From Intestinibacter bartlettii (lineage in GTDB: Bacteria; Bacillota; Clostridia; Peptostreptococcales; Peptostreptococcaceae), in contig CP102273.1 of assembly GCA_025148965.1 (NCBI GenBank), positions 124,001-188,000 on the forward strand: a DNA stretch of 64,000 nt. The letters are read 5' to 3'. The first letter of the stretch is position 1; every line of letters begins with the position of its first letter. Below the pieces are notes generated by a model. That model had not been told where the DNA came from. It ran no database searches and worked only from the letters and a program-made list of their open reading frames with translations. A program made the position numbers and the translations under genes. Of the stretch, positions 9,680-19,181 are shown piece after piece.

Positions 9680-12070
9680 TTAAAAAGTCAGTTTTGCTAT
9701 CTCAACAGAACTTTTTGCGTCCTTTGCATAGTAGTCTGCATCTATTTTTTTAGCATATTCTTCTGTTAAAACTGCCCCTCCGACTATAACTTTTGCATCA
9801 ATTCCAGACTCTCTTATAGCTTTAATTGTGTCCTTCATATTCTGTACAGTCGTTGTCATTAGAGCACTTAAACCTATCAACTTAATATTTTGTTTCTTTG
9901 CTGTTTCTACTACTGTTTCTATCGGAACATCTTTTCCTAGGTCTATAACTTCATATCCATAATTTTCTAGCATTATTTTTACTATATTTTTACCAATATC
10001 ATGAATATCTCCCTTTACAGTAGCAACTATTATTTTTCCTTTTGTCTCATTACTATCAGTATTAACACTTAATTTGTCTTTTATAATATTTAATGAAACT
10101 TTTATTGTCTCTGCTGCTTGTATCATTTGTGGAAGGAATATTTCTCCATTATCGTATTTTACTCCAATTTTATCAAGAGCGGGTATTAATATTTTATCTA
10201 ATATATAATGTCCATCATGTTCTTCAAGTAATTTATTTGTTAATTCTTTTGTTTCATCTTTTAAACCTCTTTCAACAAGAATATCTAAAGACATTTCCTT
10301 TGAATCATTATTTGATGTTTTACTGTTTGATGATTTTGGAGCATCCATATATTTTTTTATATATTTTTCGCAACCTTTATCTATATTATTTATTACTCTA
10401 TAAGCATACATAGATTCCATCATAACTTCTTCTGATGTATTTATTATCGCTAAATCAAGTCCAGCCCCTAAAGCTAGATTTAAGAATGTTGAATTTAACG
10501 CTCTTCTGTTAGGTACTCCAAATGATATATTTGAAACTCCTAAAATAGTTTTACACCCTAAATTTTCTTTTACCATTCTTATAGCTTTTATAGTTTCCAT
10601 TGCCTCTTCTTGTTGTGCAGATACAGTTAATGATAAACAATCTATAAATATATCTTGTCTTCTTATTCCATAACTTTCTGCTCTTTCAACTATTTTTTTA
10701 GCTATTTCAAATCTTCCTTCTGCTGTTTTTGGAATTCCATTCTCGTCTAATGTTAATCCAACTAAACCTGCACCGTATTTTTTAACGATTGGAAGGATTT
10801 TATTTAATGCTTCTTCTTTTCCATTCACAGAGTTAACTATTGTTCTTCCATTATAATATCTAAGACCTTGTTCTAATGCCTCTACGTTAGATGAGTCAAG
10901 TTGTATCGGTACGTTTATAATCTCTTGTAACGTCTTTATAACTTTAGGCATCATAACCTTTTCGTCTATTTCAGGAAGTCCTACATTCATATTTAAGATT
11001 TCAGCGCCTTCTTCTATTTGATCAAGTCCAAGACTTACTACATAGTCTAAATCACCGTTTATTAATGCATCTTGTAGTGGTTTTCTTCCTGTTGGATTTA
11101 ATCTTTCTCCCATTATTGTAGGTCCAGATATTTCAAGAATTTTTGAAGGAGAACAAACTACACATTCTAGATTTTTTTCTAAAGGTTCTACTTCAACATC
11201 TTTTATATTTTCAGCTAATGCTTTTATAAATTCTGGATTTGTACCACAGCATCCACCAATTATTTTTGCACCCATTTTTGCAAACTTAGATGCGCCTTCT
11301 AAAAATTGTCCTGCTGTCATTTCATATACAGTTTCACCACACTTGATACATGGTAATCCTGCATTAGCTTGTACCATTACTGGAATAGTAGCTCTTTTAA
11401 TTATTTTTTCAACTATTGGAATTAATAAATCTGGGCCTAGTGAACAGTTCACACCTATTGCATCTGCACCTAATCCTTGTAATGTAACTACCATACTTTC
11501 TGGTAAACACCCTGTGAAACTTCTTCCATTTTCATCAAAAGTCATAGTACAGAAAACAGGTAAATTAGTATTTTCTTTTGCAGCAAGTAATGCAGCCTTG
11601 ATTTCATATAAATCCATCATAGTCTCAATGACTATTATGTCTGCACCAGATTTTTCACCTTGCACCATCTGTCTTTTGAATATTTCATATGCTCTATCAA
11701 AACTAAGTGTTCCCATTGGCTCTAACATCTCACCTATTGGACCGATATCAAGAGCTACATATTTTTGTTTTCCGTTGTCAACTAATGATGCCGCCTTTTT
11801 AGCAGATTTTATTGCTGAATCTATTACTTTTTCTAACTCATATCCTTGTGGTAATTTTAATTCATTACACCCAAAAGTATCCGTAGTTGCAACATTTGCC
11901 CCTGCTTTAAAATATTCTTTGTGTATATCAACTAATACATCTGGATTATCAAATCCAAATGCTTCAGGATTTTGTCCTGCTTGTAGCCCCCTACCTTGAA
12001 GCATTGTCCCCATTGCCCCATCAAATATTAGTATATTATCTTGTATATATTGTCTTACCTCCACAACCAT
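9680..12070 (-). CDS. metH: Cobalamin-dependent methionine synthase lacking its reactivation domain
   Basis: The 796-residue protein transfers the methyl group of methyltetrahydrofolate to homocysteine through cobalamin. Domains in order: homocysteine-binding barrel (LIFDGAMGTMLQGRGL, zinc Cys in GVNCS and IGGCCGTNP, residues 1-300), pterin-binding barrel (TIMGERLNPTGRKPLQDALI, about 320-590), B12 cap helices, and the cobalamin Rossmann domain with base-off motif GDIHDIGKNI. MetH of E. coli is about 1227 residues; the missing C-terminal SAM-dependent reactivation domain is supplied by the preceding gene. I start it at the ATG 12070 (AAAGG upstream), which overlaps the end of that gene by 35 bases; a start at 12118 would overlap further. 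It ends the luxS operon. Confidence 0.95.
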   Translation of the reverse strand: MVVEVRQYIQDNILIFDGAMGTMLQGRGLQAGQNPEAFGFDNPDVLVDIHKEYFKAGANVATTDTFGCNELKLPQGYELEKVIDSAIKSAKKAASLVDNGKQKYVALDIGPIGEMLEPMGTLSFDRAYEIFKRQMVQGEKSGADIIVIETMMDLYEIKAALLAAKENTNLPVFCTMTFDENGRSFTGCLPESMVVTLQGLGADAIGVNCSLGPDLLIPIVEKIIKRATIPVMVQANAGLPCIKCGETVYEMTAGQFLEGASKFAKMGAKIIGGCCGTNPEFIKALAENIKDVEVEPLEKNLECVVCSPSKILEISGPTIMGERLNPTGRKPLQDALINGDLDYVVSLGLDQIEEGAEILNMNVGLPEIDEKVMMPKVIKTLQEIINVPIQLDSSNVEALEQGLRYYNGRTIVNSVNGKEEALNKILPIVKKYGAGLVGLTLDENGIPKTAEGRFEIAKKIVERAESYGIRRQDIFIDCLSLTVSAQQEEAMETIKAIRMVKENLGCKTILGVSNISFGVPNRRALNSTFLNLALGAGLDLAIINTSEEVMMESMYAYRVINNIDKGCEKYIKKYMDAPKSSNSKTSNNDSKEMSLDILVERGLKDETKELTNKLLEEHDGHYILDKILIPALDKIGVKYDNGEIFLPQMIQAAETIKVSLNIIKDKLSVNTDSNETKGKIIVATVKGDIHDIGKNIVKIMLENYGYEVIDLGKDVPIETVVETAKKQNIKLIGLSALMTTTVQNMKDTIKAIRESGIDAKVIVGGAVLTEEYAKKIDADYYAKDAKSSVEIAKLTF

Positions 12071-12761
12071 CAGCCTTTCTTCTATATTCACAGTTAAATC
12101 TATTTGAACAGTTTTCACATGTTCGTTTAACTTTTCCTATTTTTTCATTTGTTATACCAATCAATGCTACTACTGATTTTCTAGGAATCATAATTCCTGT
12201 ATTCGTAACAGTAACTCCTATTTTTCTATGTGCATCGAGTACATTTAATATATCTCTATTAGCACTAATATCTAAATCACCATAGCCTGGGCTATATCTC
12301 ATTGTAAGAGATTTTTCCTCTTTAGCTACTTTATCTAAAATACTATCTTGCACTAAATCACATACCTCTTCGATAGAAGTTGTAGCACATGCATCAATTA
12401 TAATTCCTTTAGTAAGGTTATTATAACTATATCTTCTTATATTTTTTTCGATATTAAATCCAAGAGTAGCACACATCAATACACATTTGTCACAATCTCG
12501 AAGCAATTCACTTATATCTTTACTTTTTAATATTAAATTTGTATTTTCAAATTGAACAGTATTTAAATTTAAATCTTTTTTTATATCATATATTTGATAT
12601 ACATATTTTGTATCAATCTCATTTTTTGTTTCTTTAATACATTGATTTATTTTAGAATTTAAGTCATTATCTATTTCTTGTCCATTGTGTCCTAAATATC
12701 TAAGTACTTCAGATTTTTCTACTGTTACACTTGATATTATATTTTCTTGATTTCCTATCAT
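12036..12761 (-). CDS. Stand-alone methionine synthase reactivation (activation) domain protein
   Basis: The protein of about 241 residues resembles the vitamin B12-dependent methionine synthase activation domain: ATLGFNIEKNIRRYSYNNLTKG, then MRYSPGYGDLDI, the R-x-SPGYGD motif that binds SAM. It ends in a Cys-rich segment (CENCSNRFNCEYRR, then GCGG) absent from the E. coli domain. By known biochemistry it would remethylate cob(II)alamin on MetH using SAM and an electron donor. It overlaps metH by 35 bases. The start is uncertain: the ATG at 12761 lies 12-13 bases from GGAGA, while an in-frame TTG at 12770 lies closer. Confidence 0.87.
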   Translation of the reverse strand: MIGNQENIISSVTVEKSEVLRYLGHNGQEIDNDLNSKINQCIKETKNEIDTKYVYQIYDIKKDLNLNTVQFENTNLILKSKDISELLRDCDKCVLMCATLGFNIEKNIRRYSYNNLTKGIIIDACATTSIEEVCDLVQDSILDKVAKEEKSLTMRYSPGYGDLDISANRDILNVLDAHRKIGVTVTNTGIMIPRKSVVALIGITNEKIGKVKRTCENCSNRFNCEYRRKADGCGGKTIYTR

Positions 12762-12817
12762 TTTTATCAATTATCTCCATATACATTATGATATATTATT
12801 TATTTTAAATATTCTAA

Positions 12818-13273
12818 TTATTCACCATATATGTTTAGTGAAAATCCTTTATCCAATACATATTTAGCATATTCTTTTGCACCAAATAATGATAAATCTC
12901 TGTAATTTCCACATTCAACAGAAGTTGCAGCTATCATTTCTTCAGCTTTTAAAACTTTTTCTAATGCTCTTTCTAAACCTTCTTTAACAGTTTTTGCTTC
13001 AACATCTCCCCACATTACAAGATAGAATCCTGTTCTGCATCCCATTGGGGATAAGTCTATAAGTCCCTCTAATTCTTCTCTTAAATATGTTGCTAATAAA
13101 TGTTCTAATCCATGCATAGCCGCTGTTCCAAAAGCTTCTTTATTAGGTTGTAAAAATCTTAAATCGAATTTACTTACCTTATCCCCCATATTTCCATCTA
13201 ATACGCAGCATTTTCTTACAAAAGGTGCTTTTACCTTGTTGTGATCTAATTTAAAACTTTCTACTTTTTCCAT
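12818..13273 (-). CDS. luxS: S-ribosylhomocysteine lyase (AI-2 synthase)
   Basis: The 151-residue protein cleaves S-ribosylhomocysteine into homocysteine and DPD, the precursor of autoinducer-2. Zinc ligands are His54 and His58 in HGLEHLL and Cys121 in VECGN; the catalytic Cys79 is in MGCRTGF. The length is typical. It leads an operon with the reactivation protein and metH, so homocysteine released here is remethylated by the next gene products; this arrangement closes the activated methyl cycle. No S-box riboswitch is visible in the 138 bp upstream. Confidence 0.98.
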   Translation of the reverse strand: MEKVESFKLDHNKVKAPFVRKCCVLDGNMGDKVSKFDLRFLQPNKEAFGTAAMHGLEHLLATYLREELEGLIDLSPMGCRTGFYLVMWGDVEAKTVKEGLERALEKVLKAEEMIAATSVECGNYRDLSLFGAKEYAKYVLDKGFSLNIYGE

Positions 13274-13307
13274 TTAAATCTCTCCCTTTCAAACTTTTTT
13301 AATATAG

Positions 13308-13336
13308 AAAAACGCCTAAAGACTTTCTTTAGACGC
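13308..13336 (-). terminator. Terminator after the epimerase gene, upstream of luxS
   Basis: Minus-strand hairpin with arms GCGTCTAAAG and CTTTAGGC followed by a short T run. It separates the epimerase gene from the luxS operon. Confidence 0.8.
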
Positions 13337-13411
13337 TATAATATCCAAATATATTTAGATTATATATTAATTACCTTTTTTTGTAAATAATTCAAAATAT
13401 TTAATATAAAT

Positions 13412-14350
13412 TTATACTATTTTCAAAACTTGTTCTACCTCTACCATTTTTTCATCATTCATTCTTGGTTTTTTCTTAATATACCATTCGTAAGTTTTTC
13501 TAAGACCTTTTTCAAGTAATATATTAGGTATATAAAGTCCATGATCTATTAATTTTTCAATTTCTAGTATGCAACTGGTATTTTTAAATGGGAAATAACT
13601 TCTTTCTTTTATTTTTATTTTATCCGAATCTACATATTTTATTATCGGTTCTTTACCCATAACCTCACCACATGTCTCTATAAATTTTTTCCATGTAATA
13701 TTTTGAGGTGTAGAAACATTATAAATTTCCCTAACTTTATCATTTTTTGTCAAACTATATAATACCCTCACAAAATCATCAATATAGATAAATTGATTTA
13801 ACACTGGTTCATTTCTATCGCTAGGTACAGGAATTGCTTTACCTTCTCTGATTCTATCAAAGAAATATGTTTCCCTATATAAATTATTTTCTGGTCCATA
13901 AATATGAGTTGGTCTGATTATTATGTATGGAATATCACTATCTATGATATAGTGTTCAGCTTGCACTTTTTCTATTCCATATTTTCCATACGCTGGATTT
14001 AACTCCTTTTCTCCATCTTCAGATATATATTTTTCTGATTCTTTATAAACGACTGATGAAGATAATACAACATATTTTTTTAATGTATCTCTGTTAACAA
14101 ATTTAAATAAGTCTTCTATTTCTGATTTCAAAAATACTGTCATATCGTAAATATATGTGTATTCATTGTCTTTTAGGGCCTTTTCTAATTCTTCTATATT
14201 TTTTCTATCACATGAAAAATGTCTGTTTACCCCTTCATAATCCACGCGTCCTGTTGTCAAAACATCTACTTTATGTTGATGTTTTATAAAATGTTTAGCA
14301 AGTGATTTACCTATAAAATCACTTCCACCCATAATTAAAACTGACTCCAT
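13412..14350 (-). CDS. NAD-dependent epimerase/dehydratase family protein
   Basis: The 312-residue protein is an extended short-chain dehydrogenase. The Rossmann start is SVLIMGGSDFIGKSLAKHF, a variant of GxxGxxG. The Tyr-x-x-x-Lys pair is YGKYGIEK near residue 145, preceded by LSSSVVY. A second family landmark is RPTHIYGPENN. Members act on nucleotide sugars or similar substrates; no neighbour narrows this down. AAGGAGG precedes the ATG, and a terminator follows at 13308-13336. Confidence 0.87.
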   Translation of the reverse strand: MESVLIMGGSDFIGKSLAKHFIKHQHKVDVLTTGRVDYEGVNRHFSCDRKNIEELEKALKDNEYTYIYDMTVFLKSEIEDLFKFVNRDTLKKYVVLSSSVVYKESEKYISEDGEKELNPAYGKYGIEKVQAEHYIIDSDIPYIIIRPTHIYGPENNLYRETYFFDRIREGKAIPVPSDRNEPVLNQFIYIDDFVRVLYSLTKNDKVREIYNVSTPQNITWKKFIETCGEVMGKEPIIKYVDSDKIKIKERSYFPFKNTSCILEIEKLIDHGLYIPNILLEKGLRKTYEWYIKKKPRMNDEKMVEVEQVLKIV

Positions 14351-14527
14351 TTTTTATTCCTCCTTATGGATAAAAATTTGTTGAGCATAAATTGAGTATT
14401 AAAGTAATGTCATATTTATAATACCATATATTAGAATATCTTTTGTTATATAATTAAATTTATATGTTAGTTTTTTTACAAAAGTTTCTCCTTTCATTAA
14501 CATACTATTAACATTAAATTTAATAAA

Positions 14528-14556
14528 TAAAAAACAGCGGCATATATACCGCTGTT
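14528..14556 (-). terminator. Terminator of the amino acid ABC transporter operon
   Basis: Minus-strand hairpin with arms AACAGCGGTAT and ATGCCGCTGTT followed by a run of T, about 50 bp after the ATPase gene. Confidence 0.85.
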
Positions 14557-14606
14557 CCTTTCTTTATATAAATAAAATTTATTTCTTATCGAATTTAATT
14601 TATCTA

Positions 14607-15347
14607 CTAATCTTTCTTTAAAGTACGTTTTAAGAATTCACGAGTACGTTCTTGAACTGGATTATTGAATATTTGGTCAGGGCTTCCTTCTTCAGCAATT
14701 ACACCCTTATCCATAAATACAACTCTATCAGAAACTTCTTTTGCGAATCCCATTTCGTGTGTAACAACTAACATTGTAAGACCTGTATCAGCTAATTCTT
14801 TCATAACTTTTAGAACTTCTCCAACCATTTCTGGGTCAAGGGCAGAAGTCGGTTCGTCGAATAATATAACATCCGGTTCCATTGAAAGTGCTCTTGCAAT
14901 AGCAACACGTTGTTTTTGCCCACCAGATAGTTGTTTCGGTTTAGCATTTATGAAACTATCCATACCAACGATTTTTAAATATTTCATAGCTACTTCTTCA
15001 GCTTCTTTTTTAGAACGTTTTAAAACTTTAATTTGGCCAACAGTACAGTTGCTTAATACATCATGGTTATTAAATAAGTTAAATTGTTGGAATACCATTC
15101 CTAATTTTGTACGGTATTTATAAATGTCATGTTTTGCATCTAATATATTTTCACCTTTGTATATTATTTCTCCACCACTAGGTGTTTCCAATAAATTTAT
15201 ACAACGAAGAAGAGTTGATTTTCCAGAACCAGAAGAACCTATTATACAAACAACTTCACCCTTACTAACAGAAAAATCTATATCTTTTAAGACTTCATGT
15301 GTCCCAAATGATTTATTTAAATGTTTTACTTCAATTACATTTTCCAT
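14607..15347 (-). CDS. Polar amino acid ABC transporter, ATP-binding protein
   Basis: The 246-residue ATPase has Walker [10 protein letters not shown] (about residues 36-44), Q-loop VFQQFNLF, signature [15 protein letters not shown], Walker [15 protein letters not shown] and the H-loop His in VVTHEMGFA. It closely fits the GlnQ/HisP/ArtP class. It is the third gene of a binding protein, permease, ATPase operon read on the minus strand; GGAGG precedes its ATG. The substrate cannot be fixed from sequence; glutamine, arginine, lysine or cystine importers of this class look alike. Confidence 0.94.
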   Translation of the reverse strand: MENVIEVKHLNKSFGTHEVLKDIDFSVSKGEVVCIIGSSGSGKSTLLRCINLLETPSGGEIIYKGENILDAKHDIYKYRTKLGMVFQQFNLFNNHDVLSNCTVGQIKVLKRSKKEAEEVAMKYLKIVGMDSFINAKPKQLSGGQKQRVAIARALSMEPDVILFDEPTSALDPEMVGEVLKVMKELADTGLTMLVVTHEMGFAKEVSDRVVFMDKGVIAEEGSPDQIFNNPVQERTREFLKRTLKKD

Positions 15348-15368
15348 ATCATTTCCTCCATTACTTTC

Positions 15369-16127
15369 TTATGCTTTTTTTAATGCTTCTTCAGGTTTTT
15401 GAACTTGCATTTGGTTTCCTGTCATATTGTAGTTTTCAGGACCATCTAATTTTTTCTCGATAAAGCGTAAAATCCTTGTAACTGTAAATGTCATTATGAA
15501 GTAGACGATACATGTTATAAAGAATGATTCAAAGTATCTGAAGTTATTTCCTGCAATTGATTTTGTTGTAAAGTAAAGTTCTGTTACACCTATAACATTA
15601 AGTACAGATGTATCTTTTATATTGATTACAAACTCATTACCTGTAGCTGGTAATATATTTCTTATAACTTGAGGTAATACTACATTTATCATTGTTTGAA
15701 TATGATTCATACCAATAGCTTGTGCAGCCTCAAATTGACCTTTATCTATAGAAATAATTCCTCCACGAACTATTTCAGCCATATATGCACCAGTATTTAT
15801 AGAAACTATAAATATAGCTGCAAAAGTTCTATCCATATCTATTCCAAAAGCTAAATCTGACCCATAATAAATAACCATCGCTTGAACTATCATAGGAGTT
15901 CCACGGAAGAACTCAACATATGCATTTAAAATAGCGTTTATAATTGTTAAAATAACCTTTTTAGCTCCTCTTTCACCTTTTGGTATAGTTCTTATAACCC
16001 CTATTAGCATACCAATTATAGACCCTATTACAGTCCCTATTAAAGATATGTATAATGTCATTTCTGCACCGTTTAAAAAACCCTTCCAGTTTTGAGATGC
16101 GATTTTTACAATCCACTCCGAACTCAT
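15369..16127 (-). CDS. Polar amino acid ABC transporter, permease
   Basis: The 252-residue membrane protein belongs to the HisM/GlnP permease class. It has the N-terminal motif FLNGAEMTLYISLIGTVIG and the ATPase-contact EAA loop EAAQAIGMNHIQTMINVVLPQ. About five membrane segments are visible. The ATG at 16127 follows GAGGGGGATAAAG; a TTG 15 bases earlier lies within that ribosome site and is rejected. It is 21 bp upstream of the ATPase gene and 76 bp after the binding-protein gene. Confidence 0.93.
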   Translation of the reverse strand: MSSEWIVKIASQNWKGFLNGAEMTLYISLIGTVIGSIIGMLIGVIRTIPKGERGAKKVILTIINAILNAYVEFFRGTPMIVQAMVIYYGSDLAFGIDMDRTFAAIFIVSINTGAYMAEIVRGGIISIDKGQFEAAQAIGMNHIQTMINVVLPQVIRNILPATGNEFVINIKDTSVLNVIGVTELYFTTKSIAGNNFRYFESFFITCIVYFIMTFTVTRILRFIEKKLDGPENYNMTGNQMQVQKPEEALKKA

Positions 16128-16150
16128 CTTTATCCCCCTCAATCATACCT

Positions 16151-16183
16151 AAAGACCGACTGCATTTCTACAATCGGTCTTTA
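16151..16183 (-). terminator. Hairpin between binding-protein and permease genes
   Basis: Arms AAAGACCGATTG and CAGTCGGTCTTT with no strong T run on the minus strand. In ABC operons such hairpins usually protect or partly terminate the binding-protein message so that it exceeds the permease message; I infer that role here. Confidence 0.6.
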
Positions 16184-16203
16184 TTCAAATTTTAACTAAC
16201 TAA

Positions 16204-17073
16204 TTAATTATCTTCTGATGCTGGTTGATCTTTTATTGCTTGGTCCATTAAATCTTTACGTTCATCTTCAGATATACCAGCTAATATTTTGTTGATTTTA
16301 TCTTTTAAGTCGCTATCTTTTTTAAGACCTACAGCTATAGCTGTATCTTCGTCAGATGTTTTGAATCCTTGACCATCTGCAAATTCTACCATTGCAAAGT
16401 TTTTATTAGCAGATGTAGCACTTACACCTTCAGGACGTTCAGAAACATATCCATCTATTTTTCCTGATTCTAATGCAACTCTCATTGCTGGGAAGTTATC
16501 CATAGCAGTATCTTTTTTAACACCATCTATTTGATCTATTACTGTATAGTGGAAAGTATTTAATTGACCTGTTATAGTTGCACCTTTAAAATCACTTAAT
16601 TTTGTTGCATTTTCATATTTTCCACCTTTTTTAACTACCATTACTAAATCAGAAGTGTAATATACGTCTGTAAAATCTATACTTTCTTTACGTTCAGCTG
16701 TTGGAGACATACCAGCAATTATAGCGTCTATTTTTCCTGATTGTACAGCTGGAACTAATCCATCCCATTCAGTTTTAACTATTACTAATTTTTTTCCTAA
16801 TTCATCAGCTATTTTTTGAGCTATTTGAACATCATATCCACCTGCATATTCGTCATTACCTTCAACTTTTACTACCCCATTTGAATCATCAGATTGAGTC
16901 CAGTTAAACGGTGCATATCCACATTCCATACCTACTCTAAATTCATCAGAGCTTCCTGAATCTGACCCACTTGATTCATTAGCAGATGAACTATTGCTTG
17001 ATGAACCACATCCTGTTACAAGCATTGCTAATGACATTGCAATTACTAATAATAACGACATTCTTTTTTTCAT
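16204..17073 (-). CDS. Polar amino acid ABC transporter, substrate-binding lipoprotein
   Basis: The 289-residue protein starts with a lipoprotein signal peptide: MKKRMSLLLVIAMSLAMLVTGC, lipobox Cys22, then a Ser/Gly-rich linker to about residue 43. The mature part is a type 2 periplasmic-binding fold (RVGMECGYAPFNW, GGYDVQIAQKIADELGK, GKIDAIIAGMSPTAERK). It would be anchored on the outer face of the membrane and deliver an amino acid to the permease encoded next. The ligand is not evident. AAAGGGGG precedes the ATG. Confidence 0.94.
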   Translation of the reverse strand: MKKRMSLLLVIAMSLAMLVTGCGSSSNSSSANESSGSDSGSSDEFRVGMECGYAPFNWTQSDDSNGVVKVEGNDEYAGGYDVQIAQKIADELGKKLVIVKTEWDGLVPAVQSGKIDAIIAGMSPTAERKESIDFTDVYYTSDLVMVVKKGGKYENATKLSDFKGATITGQLNTFHYTVIDQIDGVKKDTAMDNFPAMRVALESGKIDGYVSERPEGVSATSANKNFAMVEFADGQGFKTSDEDTAIAVGLKKDSDLKDKINKILAGISEDERKDLMDQAIKDQPASEDN

Positions 17074-17414
17074 AAAAATTTCCCCCTTTTGTTTATATGC
17101 CTTTTATAACGGCAAATATATACCATATTATACCATTTATTAAAATTACTAAAATTCTAGCACTATGTAGTATTTTTTTCAATATCATAAAATAAATTTT
17201 TTAAACTTTAGTTTTTGTATAGCTGAATTTTTCTTTTAGTTTATTACAAAATGATTCATTACTTTTATTTGATTATATAATTACTACATTTTTTTAATTT
17301 CAAAAATTACAAAAATTAAAAGAGTTGCAAAATTAAAAGTAAATTTTACAACTCCCCTTAAAATCTATCCCCTGTATTTTTCTTTTCTGAAATTAAATAT
17401 AATATATCTTTAAT
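17074..17414. other. Intergenic region upstream of the ABC operon
   Basis: AT-rich, no gene. On the minus strand GGTATAATATGG (about 17129-17140) could be an extended -10 for the ABC operon. A terminator for the following permease gene lies at 17312-17354. No riboswitch was recognised. Confidence 0.5.
17312..17354 (-). terminator. Terminator of the riboswitch-controlled permease gene
   Basis: Minus-strand hairpin with arms GAGTTGTAAAATT and AATTTTGCAACTC followed by TTTTAATTTTT, about 60 bp after the stop of the permease gene. Confidence 0.85.
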
Positions 17415-18743
17415 CTATTCGGCTTTTTTTCTAGTCATTATTAAATAAATAGGTAATCCTATAAGTGTAATTCCTATTCCTGCTAAGGCTACCATTCTTG
17501 GTCCTGAACCTGCCATGAATAATTGATTTATTAAAACAAATCCACCACCAACTATAGCTATTCCTGGAACTATTGGATATAGAGGAACTTTATAAACTCT
17601 TTCTATATCTGGTTTAGTTCTTCTAAGTATTATAACTGCTATGAAAGTCATAACGTAGAATACCCAACCTGTAAATGTAGCTAAATCAGTTAATAAGTTA
17701 AATTGTCCTGTTAATGCATATATACATGCTAAGGCACCTATTAATAAAACACCATTACCTGGAACGTCAGATGCGTTTAATTTTCCGAATGCTTTATATC
17801 CTGGTATCATTTTTTGAACACCTAGTGTATACGCAACCCTTGATCCTGATAATAAGAATCCATTTAATGCTCCGAAAACTGATATTAATATACCAGCAGC
17901 TATTATCTTCCCACCAACTGGTCCAAATATTACTTCAGCAACTGCAACAGCTGGCGATGAACAATCTTTTAATTGATCAGCTGGTAAAACCCAAAGGTAA
18001 GCAACATTTACTAATAAATATATAGCCATTATGATTAATATACCACCAGCAAATGCCTTAGGTAAATCTTTTCCTGGGTTTTTCATTTCACCAACTATTG
18101 GTGTAACATTTATCCAACCTTCATATGCAAATAGTATTGCTATTAAAACAGAACCTAAAACTGTTCCTGTACTTAGTCCAGGTCCTACCATAGGAGTTAA
18201 TATTGGATTTGTTCCACTACCTTTGATAAATGCGAATATTGCAATGAAAATAAGAGGTATTACCTTACCAATTGTGGCTAATGTTTGAACTAAACCTGCT
18301 GCTTTTGAACCTATTTCATTTATTATAATTACTACGATAATATCTACTATTGCTATTCCAACAGCCCATCCTGGGTGTCCTAATATTTCAGACAATTGAT
18401 TACCAAATGCAACTGCTAGTGCTGCTGCTGTACCAGGATAGAAAAGTACACATTGCATCCAACCAGTTAAATATCCTACTTTTTCCCCAAATACTTCTTC
18501 AAGATATACCATCATACCACCAGTTTTAGGTATAACAACTGCTATTTCTGCAACAGTAAGACCTGCACATAATGTTATTAATCCACCAATAATCCAAGAT
18601 AAAATTCCTATTCCTGGTGCTCCACCTGTTGCTGTATAAATAGCTTGTGGTTTAAAGAATACCCCAGAACCTATAACACAACCTACTACCATACTAAGCG
18701 CAACGGCTGCACCCATAGTTTTTTTCATTTCTTTACTTTCCAT
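17415..18743 (-). CDS. APC-family amino acid permease behind a glycine riboswitch
   Basis: The 442-residue protein has about 12 membrane segments and belongs to the amino acid-polyamine-organocation family, close to the SteT/LAT-like exchangers. The first helix has SMVVGCVIGSGVFFKPQAIY, the unwound-helix glycine motif that binds the amino acid backbone; LFAYEGWINVTPIVGEMKNP is the second family landmark. It is clearly paralogous to the permease at 20055-21407. The leader carries a glycine riboswitch and a terminator, so glycine or a glycine-linked amino acid is its likely substrate. AAAGGGGG precedes the ATG. Confidence 0.93.
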   Translation of the reverse strand: MESKEMKKTMGAAVALSMVVGCVIGSGVFFKPQAIYTATGGAPGIGILSWIIGGLITLCAGLTVAEIAVVIPKTGGMMVYLEEVFGEKVGYLTGWMQCVLFYPGTAAALAVAFGNQLSEILGHPGWAVGIAIVDIIVVIIINEIGSKAAGLVQTLATIGKVIPLIFIAIFAFIKGSGTNPILTPMVGPGLSTGTVLGSVLIAILFAYEGWINVTPIVGEMKNPGKDLPKAFAGGILIIMAIYLLVNVAYLWVLPADQLKDCSSPAVAVAEVIFGPVGGKIIAAGILISVFGALNGFLLSGSRVAYTLGVQKMIPGYKAFGKLNASDVPGNGVLLIGALACIYALTGQFNLLTDLATFTGWVFYVMTFIAVIILRRTKPDIERVYKVPLYPIVPGIAIVGGGFVLINQLFMAGSGPRMVALAGIGITLIGLPIYLIMTRKKAE

Positions 18744-18843
18744 AAATCTACCCCCTTTTTATAATTTTTATTTAAATTTTTCTTTAAAATAAAATTAATA
18801 AGCTTTAATAGCACTTGATAAACGTTTTCCCTTTATGACATTT

Positions 18844-18879
18844 AAAAAGGGATATGTGGAAAAAAGTTCACATATCCCT
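18844..18879 (-). terminator. Riboswitch expression-platform terminator
   Basis: Minus-strand hairpin with arms AGGGATATGTGAA and TTCCACATATCCCT followed by TTTTTAAA, starting 13 bases after the glycine aptamer and about 100 bp before the permease start. Confidence 0.85.
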
Positions 18880-18892
18880 GTCTTTAACATAT

Positions 18893-19000
18893 TCAGAGCT
18901 CTATCCATTTATAGTCTTTTTACCTGAAAGTTTCTTGATAAAACTGTGATATTTTATCAATTGCCCCATCGGTGTTTCTAAAATTTAGAAATCTCTCCCA
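18893..19000 (-). promoter_or_regulatory. Glycine riboswitch (single recognisable aptamer)
   Basis: On the minus strand the order GGGAGAGATTTC, ACACCGATGGGGCAA, TTTCAGGTAAAAAGACT, then GATAGAGCTCTGAA reproduces the conserved core of the gcvT-type glycine aptamer (canonical pieces: GGAGAG, CACCGAAGGGGCAA, CAGGCAAAAGGAC, GAG). Only one aptamer is evident; a second reduced or ghost helix may flank it. It precedes a terminator and an amino acid permease gene, so it is a transport-control element and not the usual gcv control. Confidence 0.85.
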
Positions 19001-19181
19001 TAAATTTCATCTAGAAATCAAATATTTATATTATATATATATAATTATATAAATAATTATTCTATTTATCAATAATTTTTATGTTAAAAATCCTAAACAA
19101 ATCATTTTTCTTATTTTAGTATCATTTATTGACAAAATAACCCATGAATTTATAAAATTAGTCTATAGCTTATTTTAGGAG

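Noticed and set aside
12071-12118. Upstream start for metH at 12118
   Set aside because: It adds 16 residues unlike the family, overlaps further into the preceding gene and lacks a better ribosome site.
13274-13411. S-box (SAM) riboswitch upstream of the luxS-metH operon
   Set aside because: Only a terminator hairpin of the upstream gene is present; no conserved SAM aptamer core.
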